36,408 bases of DNA from Dunaliella salina (GCA_002284615.2 MU070308.1:1-36408), one strand, 5' to 3'. Positions 19,522 through 30,256 are shown, numbered from the stretch's first letter. The notes: generated by a model from the letters alone, not told the origin. Made by a program: numbers and translations.

Positions 19522-22500
19522 GTGTCGCTGATGCAGCCTGCTCTACCGTGCGGGCGCGCTCCAACAGAGGGAGCACGTTTTTTGGGCATGTCCCCATGCC
19601 CAGGTTGCTCTGGATGCCCAGGTTGCTGTGGATATCTTGTGCATGAGTGGTTGTTGATTCCACCTTGCATGTGTGGTTGTTGCTTCCACCTGCATGTGTG
19701 GTTGTTGATTCCATCTTGCTCCTGCATCAATACTCATGTTTGGTGGGTTGCATGCATGTGTGCCCAAACCTATATGAGGCTGGAATACTCCATGGACCTG
19801 GACACTAAAGAGTACAGCACAAATTTCATAGATGGAGGTCCGATAGACTTAGCCTGCCAAGGGAGGCAGTCCCCTTTGGCGGACTCCTTTTTGCAAGATC
19901 ATCATTTCATCGGTACCAACCATAGCAACGGCTTACTTTTTTTGGCTTTTCACTCGTTGGTATCAAAAATGGCACTGAATGGTTTCAGGCTTAGCAGGGC
20001 TTTGAACCATACTTCTCTTCCTCTCTTTTATTTCATAGGAACTCAAGGCTTTTTTGAGAGCCCGCCCTAGCATTCTTTCTTTGAGTCCTTGCGCTCACCT
20101 TCCATTTTTTAGTTTCAGGAGTTACCCTCTTGTTATTAGAGGCTGTTACGGGACATAGTCATGTCCTCGCGCACATGCAAACACATAAACAAACAATTTT
20201 CAGCCTTACTGCCAGCCTTACCAGGGTTTTGCAAAATTACAATTTTATTATCAGCCTCATCGAGATCCGTTCATGCACTCCTCCTCAGAAACAGTGCCCA
20301 CATTGCTTCACTGGCACGCTCTTGTTTATTTTCCCATGGTGCGCAGGAGTGCGGCATCTGCATACAACCTGGCGTTGTCCCTGCTGAGCAGCCGGTCTCC
20401 CTCGGTCCGCTCCGTTGCCACATCTGTGCATGATACCACATTCGTGCATGGTGTCAGCAGCTATGCAGGGCTGATTGCAGCCTCCAAACGAATGCATGTT
20501 TATGCTTCAAGGTACTGACATCTCTCAAGAATGTTTTTACTTCATAATCATGAATTAAACTCTGTGTATGCTTGCTTGCTTGCTTATGGGGATTGGAACA
20601 CATCCTACTATGCCTGCAGAAGTTGCAATTGTGGCTACATTTAGAGCCTTGCATTAAGAGAAAATGCAATGGCGGGCAGGAATGGTTTGAATGGTGCTGC
20701 AAAGCTCAGTGTGCTTGATTCTGTTTCGGTTCCCTAATGTGCAATGGCAGATGGGAATGAATTGAATAGGGCTTCAAAGCTCAGTGCGCTTGATTGGGTT
20801 TTGGTGGCCCCTGATGTGCCCTTTCTCTCAAACACTGCGCAGCCCTACGCTTGTGGCGGCCACTTTCTCTACTCACTTTGGGCCCCTCAGTGCTGATCTG
20901 GGATACGTGCTTGAGACCGCTGAACGCTGTGTTGCTTTCAGGTAAGGGAACAGCTTAGGTCTCAGGCATCATTGGATCCAAACTCAGGTCTGATTGTTTG
21001 CCGGAAGGGAGGTGTGCAGTCATCTTAAGCCTCGCTCCTTTGTACGACTCATCCATCTTAATGCAATTTTGCTCTCTCGGTTGGTGAGAAAGACTCATGG
21101 CTCTTTGAGCCAACGTGTCTTCCCAATTTAAGCAGGGAGTTTTCTTAATGACAATGTGTTCATTCCTTCACGCACTTAAAATTTGTTTTTTTTTACTTGC
21201 CTCACTTTTGTTTCACAATCTGCTGTAAAAGGACAAAAGTTCCCTCATGGACCACATGATGCATTCAGGTAAAATACTACATAACAGAGGTCACCTCAGA
21301 ATCCTCATGTGGAGTAGGCCTATTGCTGAATGGATGCATGAACCTACAAATGAGCTCTTTCAAGTTGAAGGGCACTTTTCATCCACCCCCAAAAAGTTAG
21401 CAGACTCCCAGCTACATTTGCTCAGGTTGTGAATGAGCAAGGGTGCCTGTATCAAACATGGTCTTGAGCCTCTGCTTACGCATGTTTGCAAATGTGCAAT
21501 AGTAGCCCATTCTCTGCATTTGAAAGCATTTTTCCTTCCCTGGGTGCAATGATTCACAGGACGACAGAACGTATCAGACAGGACGTATCATACCTTTATA
21601 CACGATTAGGTTTTTGATTGAGAGGGCAATGCAGCTGCACGTTGTCCCCTTTTCCTCTAATGCAACATTCATGTCATCAAAATTGTTGCCAGGAACAAGA
21701 AGCGTTGAAAGAAATTTGAGGATGTCATGTTAAAATTTTGGTCTAGAGCCCTGCCCCCCCCCCCCCCCCCCTTTCACCCCCCCCAAAAAACTCCATAGTT
21801 CTTCAAATTAGATAAAAAGGGTACTGATCTGCTTCTCTTGGATTCCCTATCCATCCATCTGCGTACTCAGTGCATCAAAAGAGTGAGTTGCAGCAGAGTT
21901 ACGGGGCAAATTGAGCTGCGGGCGCCCATGCTTGCCTGCCCTGCAAGGCACCCAAAAATGGCTTGGGAGTCCACAAACTGTCATCCCTTTTCACCGAGCA
22001 GTAACACACGGTGCCTTAGTTTTGTTTGCTGCGTGTCTACCTCCACCATCCCTGCGAACCACCACCCTGCGCATGCGGCACTGGCTCCCAGCCATGCATG
22101 CAGACCACCCCCATTAACCGGTATGCACAGAGAGGGTGCCAATTGACGGGTTTCAAGCCCAGGTGCTCCCCAAATTGTCCAAAGGGAATTGTCCACAGAG
22201 TAAGTGCATACTTCTGCCTTTGCACGCAGGGCACAAAACATGGGAGCCCAAGCCACTCCTGCGGGTGAGTCTCACTTCAAAGCATTCCTCTTTAGAAAAC
22301 TTGACACTTTTTAATTGACAGTCAATGGTCTTGGATTGAAACAAGGAACAAAGAATCTTGAAATAGATGGATAGCACTGCGATCTTACTCCTCCTTGTAA
22401 TGTCAAGCAAAGGCTGTCTCCTCTAGGGAATTACAGGTCCTTGAGCAAGCGTGGCCCCTTTTCCTAGTATTTTTGCAATATGCTTAGAAACATGCTCACA

Positions 22501-22780
22501 CACAATACACACATGCTTCTTATTCTTCAATCCTTCTTGGACACACGTCATACCCTTTGCACAGCAATGGCAGATGGGTCATGATCACTGAGACTTGTGC
22601 TTGGACTGATCAATTGTAGGTGTGCTCAATGCCATGGGGGTAGACATCCTACTGCTTGCTGAAACTGTTGGGGATATGAGCCACCTCTTCAATAACCAGG
22701 GGACCATTTTATCAGCATCTCTACTCCGCCAAGCAGCAGAGAAGCTTGAGGGAACTACACCAAGCAGCAGAGAAGCTTGA
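14569..22780 (+). CDS. Uncharacterised 9-exon host gene, 533 aa
   Basis: Not recognised as a named family. Exons: 14569-14675, 14897-15310, 15693-15813, 16550-16824, 17543-17767, 20347-20511, 20843-20941, 22230-22264, 22620-22780. All borders are AG/GT and the phases (2,2,0,2,2,2,2,1) join without a stop; the TGA is at 22778. The start is taken as ATG 14569 (MRTAFSDAG); an in-frame ATG at 14476 would add 31 residues. Exons 2-4 hold a beta-rich stretch (KRVQLRAIAVQSTKVLLDEE, then GVVYVYLLAKAGG) followed by an acidic helix (GVELEDLFGAMIQEMRSKEE) and a Ser/Gly-rich linker. Exons 6-9 are helical (LSADLGYVLETAERCVAFR; VDILLLAETVGDMSHLFNN). Exon 8 is only 35 bp and relies on phase and splice borders. 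Intron 5 (17768-20346) contains the N gap and repeats. A 24-bp duplication alters the C-terminal end. It resembles the minus-strand neighbour in order of parts. Function unknown. Confidence 0.7.
16102..16294 (-). mobile_element. Truncated family-C LINE end with 13-bp TSD
   Basis: GAGCAAAACATGA flanks it at 16089-16101 and 16295-16307. Inside, an A/G-rich tract (tail on the minus strand), GAAGGAAAGGTCAC and CAAGTTGGCCTCCACC match the 3' part of the elements at 28686 and 29395. It lies in intron 3 of the plus-strand gene. Confidence 0.65.
16880..16970 (-). repeat. LINE tail fragment in intron 4
   Basis: GCAAGCCAGCTGGGTGCATG, AAGGAAAGGGTCC and CAGCAAGCCTAGCAATGGCC follow the reversed 3' UTR order of the LINE family. 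The rest of the intron (16971-17315) shows nothing clear. Confidence 0.45.
17316..17415 (-). repeat. LINE 3' UTR fragment, 31.3-kb subfamily
   Basis: CACATTGGCTCAGAAGAGCC and CCTCCGCCACAAGATAT match the reversed 3' UTR of the copies at 30640-30770 and 31300-31425. A shorter match lies at 21090-21150 in plus orientation. Confidence 0.55.
17885..18250. repeat. hAT-like element fragment in intron 5
   Basis: CTAACCATGCCAACC, then ATTGACCTTTTTGGAACCCC, GAAGTGGCTGAAAT and ATTTGGTGCAGTGGGTAGTC follow the internal order of the element at 2787-3433. The termini are not found. Confidence 0.6.
18440..18905 (+). repeat. Dispersed repeat E, copy in intron 5
   Basis: It is collinear with 21748-22148: GGTACCAATCTGCTCCTCTT, CAGGCACCCACAACTGGCTT, GTTTGCTGCATATTTGCC and AAAGAGGGTGCCAAT. 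It contains a local expansion of 13-mers at 18525-18589. Confidence 0.65.
18525..18589. repeat. Five tandem 13-mers
   Basis: GAAGTTCTGCGTG is repeated five times (the fourth begins AAAG, the fifth ends C) inside repeat E. The other E copies lack it. Confidence 0.85.
19043..19477. other. Assembly gap (N)
   Basis: 435 undetermined bases between a TA run and a (GT)n microsatellite. It lies in intron 5 of the plus-strand gene. Open frames across it are artefacts. Confidence 0.99.
19478..19520. repeat. (GT)n microsatellite at the gap edge
   Basis: A pure TG/GT dinucleotide run adjoins the N gap, and probably caused it. A stretch of GTGTGGTTGTT-type repeats follows at about 19650-19715. Confidence 0.95.
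21748..22148 (+). repeat. Dispersed repeat E, copy in intron 7
   Basis: It starts in a poly-C run (about 21755-21783) and runs through GGGTACTGATCTGCTTCTCT, CCTGCAAGGCACCCAAAAAT and GAGAGGGTGCCAATTGACGG. It ends about 80 bp before the 35-bp exon at 22230. Confidence 0.65.
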
Positions 22781-22783
22781 GGG
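22729..22783. repeat. 24-bp duplication at the end of the plus-strand gene
   Basis: CCAAGCAGCAGAGAAGCTTG plus AGGG occurs at 22729-22752 and 22760-22783. The second unit is read in another frame and supplies the TGA at 22778. Confidence 0.9.
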
Positions 22784-23737
22784 TGATAGAAAAATGTGAT
22801 ATTATGAGATGAAGGCATTAGGTACAGCTCCTTCTGAAGAAGCATGCTAAGGGCTAATAGTCGCAAAGAATATATTCAGGTCAAATGTGTGAGAAGAGCC
22901 ACCAAAGGAATGCCAATTTTCATACATTTTGTGCGTCAATGCACTTGTGTCCATGCTGCATACACACTTGATTGTGCATACATACCATTCAAATGTATGG
23001 CAAATGTTCATGTTGCTTTTAGGTGCAGAAGCATCTTGTTTGCAAATCAAAAAATGCTGGATGCGCTCTTTGCCTGACAAGTCTCTGCATATCAAAAGCA
23101 CCAGGAGCCTCCACATGTCAAAAGCACCAAGATCATACAATTCGTCCAGAGGACATTATCTGCCTTGAAAAGCTGTGCTTACGTGCCAATTGTCTCGGCA
23201 ATGCATGGCAGATTTCCTCATTACTGATTGCAATTCAGTGCTAAATGCGGTAAATTTGTGAAAGTGTTGGATCATGATTGCACCTTTGTCTTTTCGCCAT
23301 GCTGTCTAAGTATGCAGTGCGCTCCAGAGCTCGATTATGCTTTGGTTTCTCTTGCAGAATTTTTACCAAAATGCTCATGCTGTTTTGGTAAACTCAATGT
23401 GGATTCCATGGGTCACATTGCTAGGCACGCATACATATCTTGCAGGATAAACATGACGTTCGAGTCTCGCTTTGCTCTAAAATTACAGGTTTTATTTGCC
23501 AGGCGCGTTATATGTTACTTTGTTATTAGGAAGCTGTGGTGGAAGTGCAGCATGGAAGCTGTGGTGGAAGTGCTTCATATGTTACTTAGTTATTTGGAAG
23601 CTGTGGTGGAACTGCAGGACCAAAGTTTTTGTAGTGACATGATCTTGCTATCAGTGTGCACTTGTGCGTGATGATTTTTCAGACTTCCCTTTTCAGGCCA
23701 TTCTTGCACTGAACCTGATTGCTGCTGCAATCTCTAA
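22784..23737. other. Intergenic stretch with a 147-codon ORF of doubtful value
   Basis: A plus-strand ORF at 23228-23671 has no recognisable motif. It includes three GGAAGCTGTGGTGGAA units (about 23530, 23549 and 23597), which explain the EAVVE repeats. I do not call it a gene. Confidence 0.4.
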
Positions 23738-23826
23738 AAAAGAAAAGTCTACAGAGGCCAGAGGCCGCATGCATTAAGGGAAGGTCCACTGACAAACAAG
23801 CTAGCAAGCTAGCAAGTGGCCTCACC
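23738..23826 (-). repeat. LINE 3'-end fragment
   Basis: AGAAAAGTCTACAGAGGCCA, CATGCATTAAGGGAAGGTCC and GCTAGCAAGTGGCCTCACC are the reverse complement of the LINE 3' UTR, with the tail at the left. Confidence 0.65.
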
Positions 23827-23959
23827 ATCATCACGTCCTACCAGCAGAGAATATCCAAGGAAGTGGCATGGTGAAATCTGACAGAGAAGCAATTGACGAT
23901 CTAGGAGAAGGATAGAAAAACACGCAAGCTGAGGAACTTCCTGAAAACTTAAAGTTCTC

Positions 23960-24080
23960 CATACATCACACCCTGATGCTATTTTTGAGCGTTCCGGCAC
24001 AGGCCACAGGCTTACCTTGACCCTACTTCAATCCCTCATTTAAGAAAAAAATATATCCCTCTTCAAGACAAAGGTATCCA
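23960..24080 (+). pseudogene. Fragment of the LINE nuclease region
   Basis: It reads PDAIFERSGTGHRLTLTLLQ, a TAA at 24041, and EKNISLF. It matches the main element from RPDAIFV past its TAA to the strand before VELK; the nuclease ELK itself is not preserved. Only about 120 bp are recognisable. Confidence 0.55.
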
Positions 24081-24261
24081 TTGTTTGACTTCGACCAAGT
24101 GAGAAAGGCATGAGTGAATGCTCAATTTGTGCACTTGCCTGGGGTAGGATTGTTTTGCTTCTCAATCCTCTGCAACTTCTCGTCTGTAAACACAGTTCCT
24201 CGGGGGGAGAAGGGGGGGCTTGTTGGGCTTTGTTCAGAAGGGTGAGGAGGGATCAAGACAG

Positions 24262-24414
24262 CTAAATCAGTTGGAACAGTATCTTTGTGAGAATGTGTGA
24301 ACCTTGCCAGAGATCTTGAGTTCTGTCCTTTTTATCTAATATCAAATATACATGTAAAGGATTTCACCCTCTCACCTGGTCCTCCTCGTCAGCGTCCAGC
24401 CAGCCATGTAACCA
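24262..24414 (-). repeat. Duplicated 150-bp segment, copy 1
   Basis: It runs from CTAAATCAGTTGGAACAG to GCCAGCCATGTAACCAC and matches 27888-28041 closely in the same orientation. On the minus strand, GACGAGGAGGACCAG followed by GTGAGA is a good splice-donor context in both copies, so it may include an exon end (LDAEEDQ-like reading). In copy 2 a one-base deletion breaks that reading. Confidence 0.75.
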
Positions 24415-25543
24415 CTACAACATAACAGCTTGGCAGCGAAGCCGCCCTCCTGGGCAGGCTGAGCTGATGGTGCAGCCATGGCGCCTTTGGGCTGGTGCCT
24501 GTTGCGCTGTGGGGCCAAACGCCGACGCGAAGCTAAGTAGTGGCTTCGATGCGGATTGTTTAGTGGGCGCAAATCAGATTTGCATAGCGCCCGATGAAGC
24601 AGCTTTCGTGCTCATTTGCTGAAGAAGATTGTGGACGCATCAGCACAAGCACGGGCAATAATAATGCAGAGAACCTGATTGGACATGGACAGCTGCTTGC
24701 ATGAGGTGTAGGAGTATACACCTGGGGACCTGGACTGAGGAGGGGGGTGGCAGGCTGGGCATGTTAGAAGGACAATGTTGCTGCTGTTTGTTTTGGCGTG
24801 CATGAAGCACAAGTCAAGAAAACATGGCAAGTGATGTTTCATGAATGGAAACAGGATATTTTGGCTGTCCTTGCCTGTTGTGCATTGGCGTGCTCTTATT
24901 GCACAAGTTAGTGTGCACGAGGGCTTATTTTTCCGTTTTTGCAAAACCAAGATTTCAATACTGTGAGGGAAATTCCCCCCCTGGGGATCACCAATTTCAT
25001 ACTTTGCCCCCCCCCAGCCAAGCCTGTTGCGAGGTCGCAGTCCTCGCAGCAACTTAGGTCGATAAGTTTCTCACTCACACTGCTACACTATTTCAAGCTT
25101 TTGTGCTTTAAATATTTCATTGCAAGCACAATTGAAAGTTTGTCACCATCTCATATGCATTACACGCGGACTAGTTCGACTCAAGGAGAACAGTTTCAAC
25201 ACCCATGTACCTCCTCACGTTCAAGTTCTGAAGCATCAGAAAGGTTTGGGTCATCGGTGGCTTAATTTCAAATTTCAAAACACAAACGCGGCCTGAGACT
25301 CATGAGCTGTAAAATATTTTGCTTGGAGTCATTGAAATTGGAATTTGTACCTGGTGACACTGCATGCATGCTTACAGGTGATAAATGTGCAATACAGTCC
25401 CACTCAGCATCTTTCTCTTTTGGCACGGTTAAACGTTGGATGGGGGAACGGTTAAATGTTGGATGGGGGGAGGCTGGACGCCTCTCCTGGAAGGGTCCAG
25501 GCACCTCGTCTCCCATGTAAAAAAGTGGGAGACGACCTTTTTC
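24415..25543. other. Unassigned intergenic stretch
   Basis: A minus-strand reading at about 24478-24415 (MAAPSAQPAQEGGFAAKLLC) precedes the donor in the duplicated segment and might be an exon. At 25425-25470 the phrase GGTTAAACGTTGGATGGGG is imperfectly doubled. Otherwise nothing supportable. Confidence 0.35.
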
Positions 25544-25612
25544 TGGCGCCGACAGGAATTCGAACTGGGGACCAATGGGATACCTTCCAATAGGGAGCGC
25601 ATCGCCCATTTA
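25544..25612 (-). repeat. Degenerate tRNA-like sequence
   Basis: On the minus strand, an A-box-like GGGCGATGCGCTCCC is followed by ATTGGAA, a B-box-like AGTTCGAATTCC and an end GGCGCCA. The layout resembles a tRNA, with a possible TGG anticodon loop, but the T-stem and anticodon stem do not pair well. It may be a tRNA relic or SINE head. Confidence 0.3.
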
Positions 25613-26960
25613 ATACAAATCCCGGCCTCCAAAATCACGGATTTTAATACGGCCGTATTAGTAATACGAGAAAAGAAAAGGCCTGGTGTGCACAGCTGGA
25701 CATGCAAGGTGATGCTTCTGGTGTGGCATTCGGGTGTGACCTGATGTTGTTTAGGTGCTGTCCTCAGAGTGAAAGCCGCCCGTTGCTTGCCAGAGCCCTG
25801 TTTTGCGGAGGAGTGTGTTTTGTGTGAGGACCGGGACCCCTTTCATGATGGGTCTGCATTTGGCGCGTGAGTGCAAGATCCAAGTGCTGTGCCATTGTAT
25901 GGGCGGTTGCATAAGTAGGATATGGACTGAGATGGTGTGTTCCGCATATCCATGGAAGGACTGTGCAGAGGGCGAATAGCTGTAAGGCCCGTAGTGTTGG
26001 CATGTATCCGTTGGCAGGTGATAACACGCTCATCTTTGCAGGCGTGCACTTGTTGGAACCACTGGCATGTATTTTTGGTCTGGTCTGTACTCCCCACTCA
26101 TTGTGTAGCAGTACCCTTGGAATCCAGGTGCTGTGAATTGCTGGTTCTGTGGTGAAGGTGTGTCTTGCGTACATAGAAGTACAAGCTGTGTGCATCGGAC
26201 CCATGGACTGGTGGCAGAGGGTCTTGCTGGTTGAGGGAACTCGTGAGGTGCAAAAGCAGCACATAGTTCTAGGCGCCTATGAGCTTTTGAGTGGTCATGA
26301 GTGGTCACTAGTGCGCATGAGTGATTTTGGCGATGTGCCTTCAAGTTTGCAGGAGGGATGTGCAAGGTTGTGTTGACTGTTGTGGATTTCTGCGGCTTCT
26401 TATCGCGCAGCAGTTGCCAACTTCTGGAATGCATGGTTCCGTCTGCTCACAAGTGGCACTGGGACAGAGTGCACAGCATCTTTGCTCAGGAGACATGTGG
26501 AAAGAGGCTTGAGAGGCCTGTTGCAGATACACTAATTTAAAAAGACTTGCCTAATTTGAAAGGCATGTAAGAGTGCTTATTTTATTCAATGCTGTAAGAA
26601 AAACCCTGAAGGTTTTTGAGACTTAAGGAAAAAAAGGTTGATAAAAGCCTTCTGCAAATGCGCTATTTTAAGTGCAAAAACAAGTTGTCTGAAGTGGTGT
26701 TTTGCTTATTGCATCTATGCTGACAATATGTGCATATGTTTGCTTTTTGTTGAAGCACGTACATACCGTTTCACGTCGGCAGCAATGCCCTTCCAAATGT
26801 AGAGTGCAACCCAGACACTGAGGATGGAAACATGGGTGAAATCATGATTCTGAAGCTACTCCTCAGTGTAAACAGGCCACTAGACAGGATTATGTGGACT
26901 GGTTTGGCTAAATTTGTGTGTGCGTCATTGTGCTGGATTTTAAGGAGACTCAGATGGCTG
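25613..26960. other. Unassigned intergenic stretch
   Basis: No ORF with coding character, splice chain or known repeat was found. The minus-strand ORF at 25764-26264 has no motif and its antisense frames are equally open. Confidence 0.35.
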
Positions 26961-26969
26961 GCAAAAATA

Positions 26970-27170
26970 TGGATGTAAGTGTGTTGGATAAGGTGGAATT
27001 TTTGGCCGTTGACTCCGCTGGAGCTTGTAAGGAAGTACAACTGGATTGACTGAGGTGCCTCTTCTCTGGTTGAGAGTGTGCTGGAATAGGTGGAATTTTT
27101 GACTGCATTCTTGGCTGGACTTCACAAGGAAGAGCAAGTAAATTGGATTGTATTGGACAGAAGGTTGATG
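26970..27170. repeat. Two-unit tandem repeat, about 97-bp period
   Basis: GGTGGAATTTTTG occurs at 26992 and 27089, with matching surroundings (CTGGAGCTTGTAAGGAAG and CTGGACTTCACAAGGAAG; then GGATTG). Confidence 0.6.
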
Positions 27171-27396
27171 GAGGAATGTTGGATTTAGAGGACATTTTCT
27201 GGTTTTCTCTCATGGTGCCCTGTGTGCGAAACAGCAATATGCTGCACTGGAAGGAGGCCAGGGTTGTTTGCAGGATTGACCTTCACGGCTTACTTTTGTG
27301 AGCAACTCCCTGAATGTGCAGACATGGAACTGCTCGCAAAGGGTAGCCAGCCCAGATGTTTGCAATGAATAGGTGCCATGAACAATGAAGCAATTA

Positions 27397-27465
27397 AGGT
27401 TTAATTGACTGCTTGATTAATTGGTTGCTTGCTTGCTTGTTTTCTTGATTGGTTGATTGATTGCC
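27397..27465. repeat. TTGA/TTGC tetranucleotide tract
   Basis: Interrupted TTGA, TTGC and TTGG units form a simple repeat. The surrounding DNA (27171-27887) shows no supportable gene. Confidence 0.7.
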
Positions 27466-27887
27466 AAAATCAGAATAAACTCGCTTCTGTGTGTTACGCG
27501 TGGACGCTTGTGACATTTGGTAGTCACAAAACAGTTTGCCCTCCTCTGCAACATCATTTAGGAGCAATACTTTTGTTGTGTCTTGTTTCAAGCTGACAAA
27601 ACAGAGTTGGCTTTGCAATGCTGGTCCAGAAATTGAAGGTGATCTGAATCGGTACCTATGTAGTTCTGCGTGCTTATGGGCGCCTGGGCAGCCAGGTGTG
27701 AACTTTACTGGGAAACAGGCAAACCTAGGGGCTCACGCCCCATGAATTGGGCTTCGCCAAAAATAGTTTGGCATGGTTCATTTTCTTTTCCGTGTGCGAC
27801 TTCACTCGTTTCTTTTCAATTTTCTCACTTGATCTTTTTGTTTGTCTGCGAGGACGCAGTCAGAGGAGAGGGGGAGAAACAGTTATA

Positions 27888-28041
27888 AACCTAAATTAGT
27901 TGGAACAGTATCTTTGTGAGAATGTGTGAACCTTGCCTGAGATCTTGAGTTCTGTCCCTTTTATTTAATATCAAATACACATGTAAAGGAGTTCACCATC
28001 TCACCTGGTCCTCCTCGTCAGCGTCAGCCAGCCATGTAACC
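27888..28041 (-). repeat. Duplicated 150-bp segment, copy 2
   Basis: A near-identical partner of 24262-24414. Differences are scattered substitutions, plus loss of one base in GCGTC(C)AGCCAGCC. Confidence 0.75.
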
Positions 28042-28685
28042 ACAAAACATCCCTTGGCCTATAAGGGGCCCGGCCTAAGCGGTAGGGCTTTTTTGGATAC
28101 ATGGATTCATTGGGTAGTTTTAGGCAATTTTGCACCATTTTGCGGTGAAACGAGGGTCATTATTGAGGGTAAGGCCCATGCGCCAAATAGGCTCCCCATG
28201 CCTCGCCTAGCCTCACCCTTGGCCAGATTCTCCTAGGTAGCTTCCCATGGGTTGGCCAACCCTAATCATAGCACATAATTTTGATCTTGAAGTGTACGTT
28301 CCATGCAAACAAGGTCCCAGCAGATTTGGCAGCGATCATTATCAGCACCTGTAACCTTTGGCTTTTCTTGGCACGTATCATTCCAGCATGTATGTATGCC
28401 AGTCAGACCAGGGTGACCCTCCCTACTTCAACCAGGTCATGAATTGGACAACAACGTTCAAAATTATAGTTTTAAAATCCATTCTGGGTTTCCAAATACT
28501 CAACTCCTTCGTAGAGTGTGCTGAGTATGAGTGGGACAGAGCCCATTTTTCTATTAATGCCCAGCCACTGTGTGTGAGCCAATACAATTCTCTAACACAC
28601 TGCAACAGCCCTCTCCCCCACTGGAGGAGAGAGGAGACTGGCAGAAGGTTTTCCATGCTGATTGACCTCAATTTCAGAAATCTTT
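28042..28685. other. Unassigned stretch before the nested elements
   Basis: The plus-strand ORF at 28358-28687 lacks motifs. No repeat homology was recognised within the window. Confidence 0.35.
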
Positions 28686-29114
28686 GAGGGCAGCAGGCCT
28701 TGGCCCAAGGAGTGGTGCCCCCGCCCATGTCAGCCGCATGGAGAAAAGCTGGCGCAGGAGTGATACTGGCGAGCTGGCGTGGTGGAGAGAGGTGCTCAGA
28801 GGAGGAGTGATCTCTGCTTGGGTCTGCGTAACTGCGTGCTTACCTCCTGGCTACGGCTGGGCCCTGTGAAAGAGGGGGGGCAATGCTGAGATGTTGGTTT
28901 GCTTCCTATGAGGCTAAAAGGGTGGGTCCCGAGTTTGCTGGACAGGCCCTCTTGACAGCAGTGTCATAGGTGTCTTAGGTGGAGGCCAATTTGCTGGAGC
29001 AGACTTTTGTGCTTCTCTTTCTCTTGGCCTGTATCGGTGGGACTCACTCTCAGCTTTTATGCTGAATGTTGGGTCTTTCCTTCTTGCACGCTGGCTTTTG
29101 CCCAGTGTAGACTT

Positions 29115-30256
29115 CCAGAGGGGGGCGACGGGAGCCCCAAAGGAGGGTACTTTTCAAATGTTCCTTGAGTATGGTGGTCGTGACTCGCAAAATTTATGCT
29201 TAGGACCAAAATGTGGACTATCCTACACAACCGTGTATAAATCTTGCAACTCACGGCCAACCTGTCCAATCAGCCGCAGTGTGAGCCCTAGCTTACACCA
29301 CCAAAACTCCATATCTGACCAATTACTGCACCAACTTGGGTGATTTCTGGTGATGTGGAGTCCTTGTACCAAAAAAACATCATTGCAAAGAAAAAAAAGA
29401 AAGCCTTTGCTGGGCACAGCCAGTGTGCATGAAGGAAAGACCCAACAGTCAGCGCTGGAACCAAGAGTGAGTCCCACCAGTTCAGACCAAGAGAAAAAGA
29501 AGCACAGAAATCTACACTAGCAAGTTGGCCTCCACCTAGGACACCCATGATACAGCTGCCAAGAGGCCCCGTCCAGCAAACTCGAGACCCACCCCTTAGC
29601 TTCAGAGAATGCTATCCAACATCTCAGCAAGGGTCCCCCTCTTGCACAGGGGCCAACCGTAGCCAGGAGGTGAGCACGCAGTTACGCAGACCCGAGCTGA
29701 GACTGCTCTACCTCTGAGCACCTCTCTCCACCGCGCCAACTCCCGGGACCACTCCTGCACCAGCTTTTCTCCTGGTAGCTCACACATGGGCGAGGGCGCC
29801 ACTCTCCTGGCCGGAGTCTGCTGCCCGTCATTGCAATCATTGCAAAAAAGGGAGTACAAAGGCCCAGTGGTCGTTCAGATACAGAATTTCAGCCATTTAC
29901 CTTCAGAGAAATTGCAGCACAGGGTGCCAAAAAGGTCAATTTTTAATCTTCGTTTTTTGTTGACGTTATAAAGGAGAGCTTTTTCAACTAGGCGACAAGC
30001 TAGCGCTATCTCGCAGGATGTTCATGTCGTAAATAAGAAGTACACATACAAAAATGTTGGAATCAAAAATGGTCCCAGGGTGGAGTTGTGGGCCATTTTA
30101 GGGCGATCTGAGGCAAGGAAAGTGACCTGGGGCTAACTGATTTTCGTCATTTTTTTTATGGCCATGGTTTTTTTAGGTATTGACATGGTCGGCATGGTCA
30201 GAAAGTATTGGCGGGAAGGAACATTTTCAGCAATTTGGGCCCGTCGCCCCCCTCTG
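29115..30256. mobile_element. hAT-like element with 8-bp TSD, itself interrupted
   Basis: Left end CCAGAGGGGGGCGACGGG, right end CCCGTCGCCCCCCTCTG. GTAGACTT (29107-29114) and GTAGACTC (30257-30264) flank it, 7 of 8 bases alike, as expected for hAT. Internal order matches the element at 2787-3433 reversed. About 440 bp at 29395-29835 are foreign. Confidence 0.75.
29395..29835 (-). mobile_element. Family-C LINE 3' end nested in the hAT-like element
   Basis: ATCATTGCAAA occurs at the left (about 29382) and right (about 29836) borders. The minus-strand reading GEKLVQEWSRELARWREVLR, VCVTACSPPGYGWPLCK ending LDSIL and TGA is shared with the copy at 28686, supporting real coding. The A/G-rich tract at the left is the reversed 3' tail. 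About 440 bp. Confidence 0.75.

Noticed and set aside
18727..20070. Long ORFs crossing the N gap on both strands
   Set aside because: Most of their length is undetermined bases; the ends are repeat E and a GT microsatellite (CVCV and HTHT runs).
23228..23671. 147-codon plus-strand ORF
   Set aside because: Its only regularity comes from three DNA repeats; no domain or splice support.
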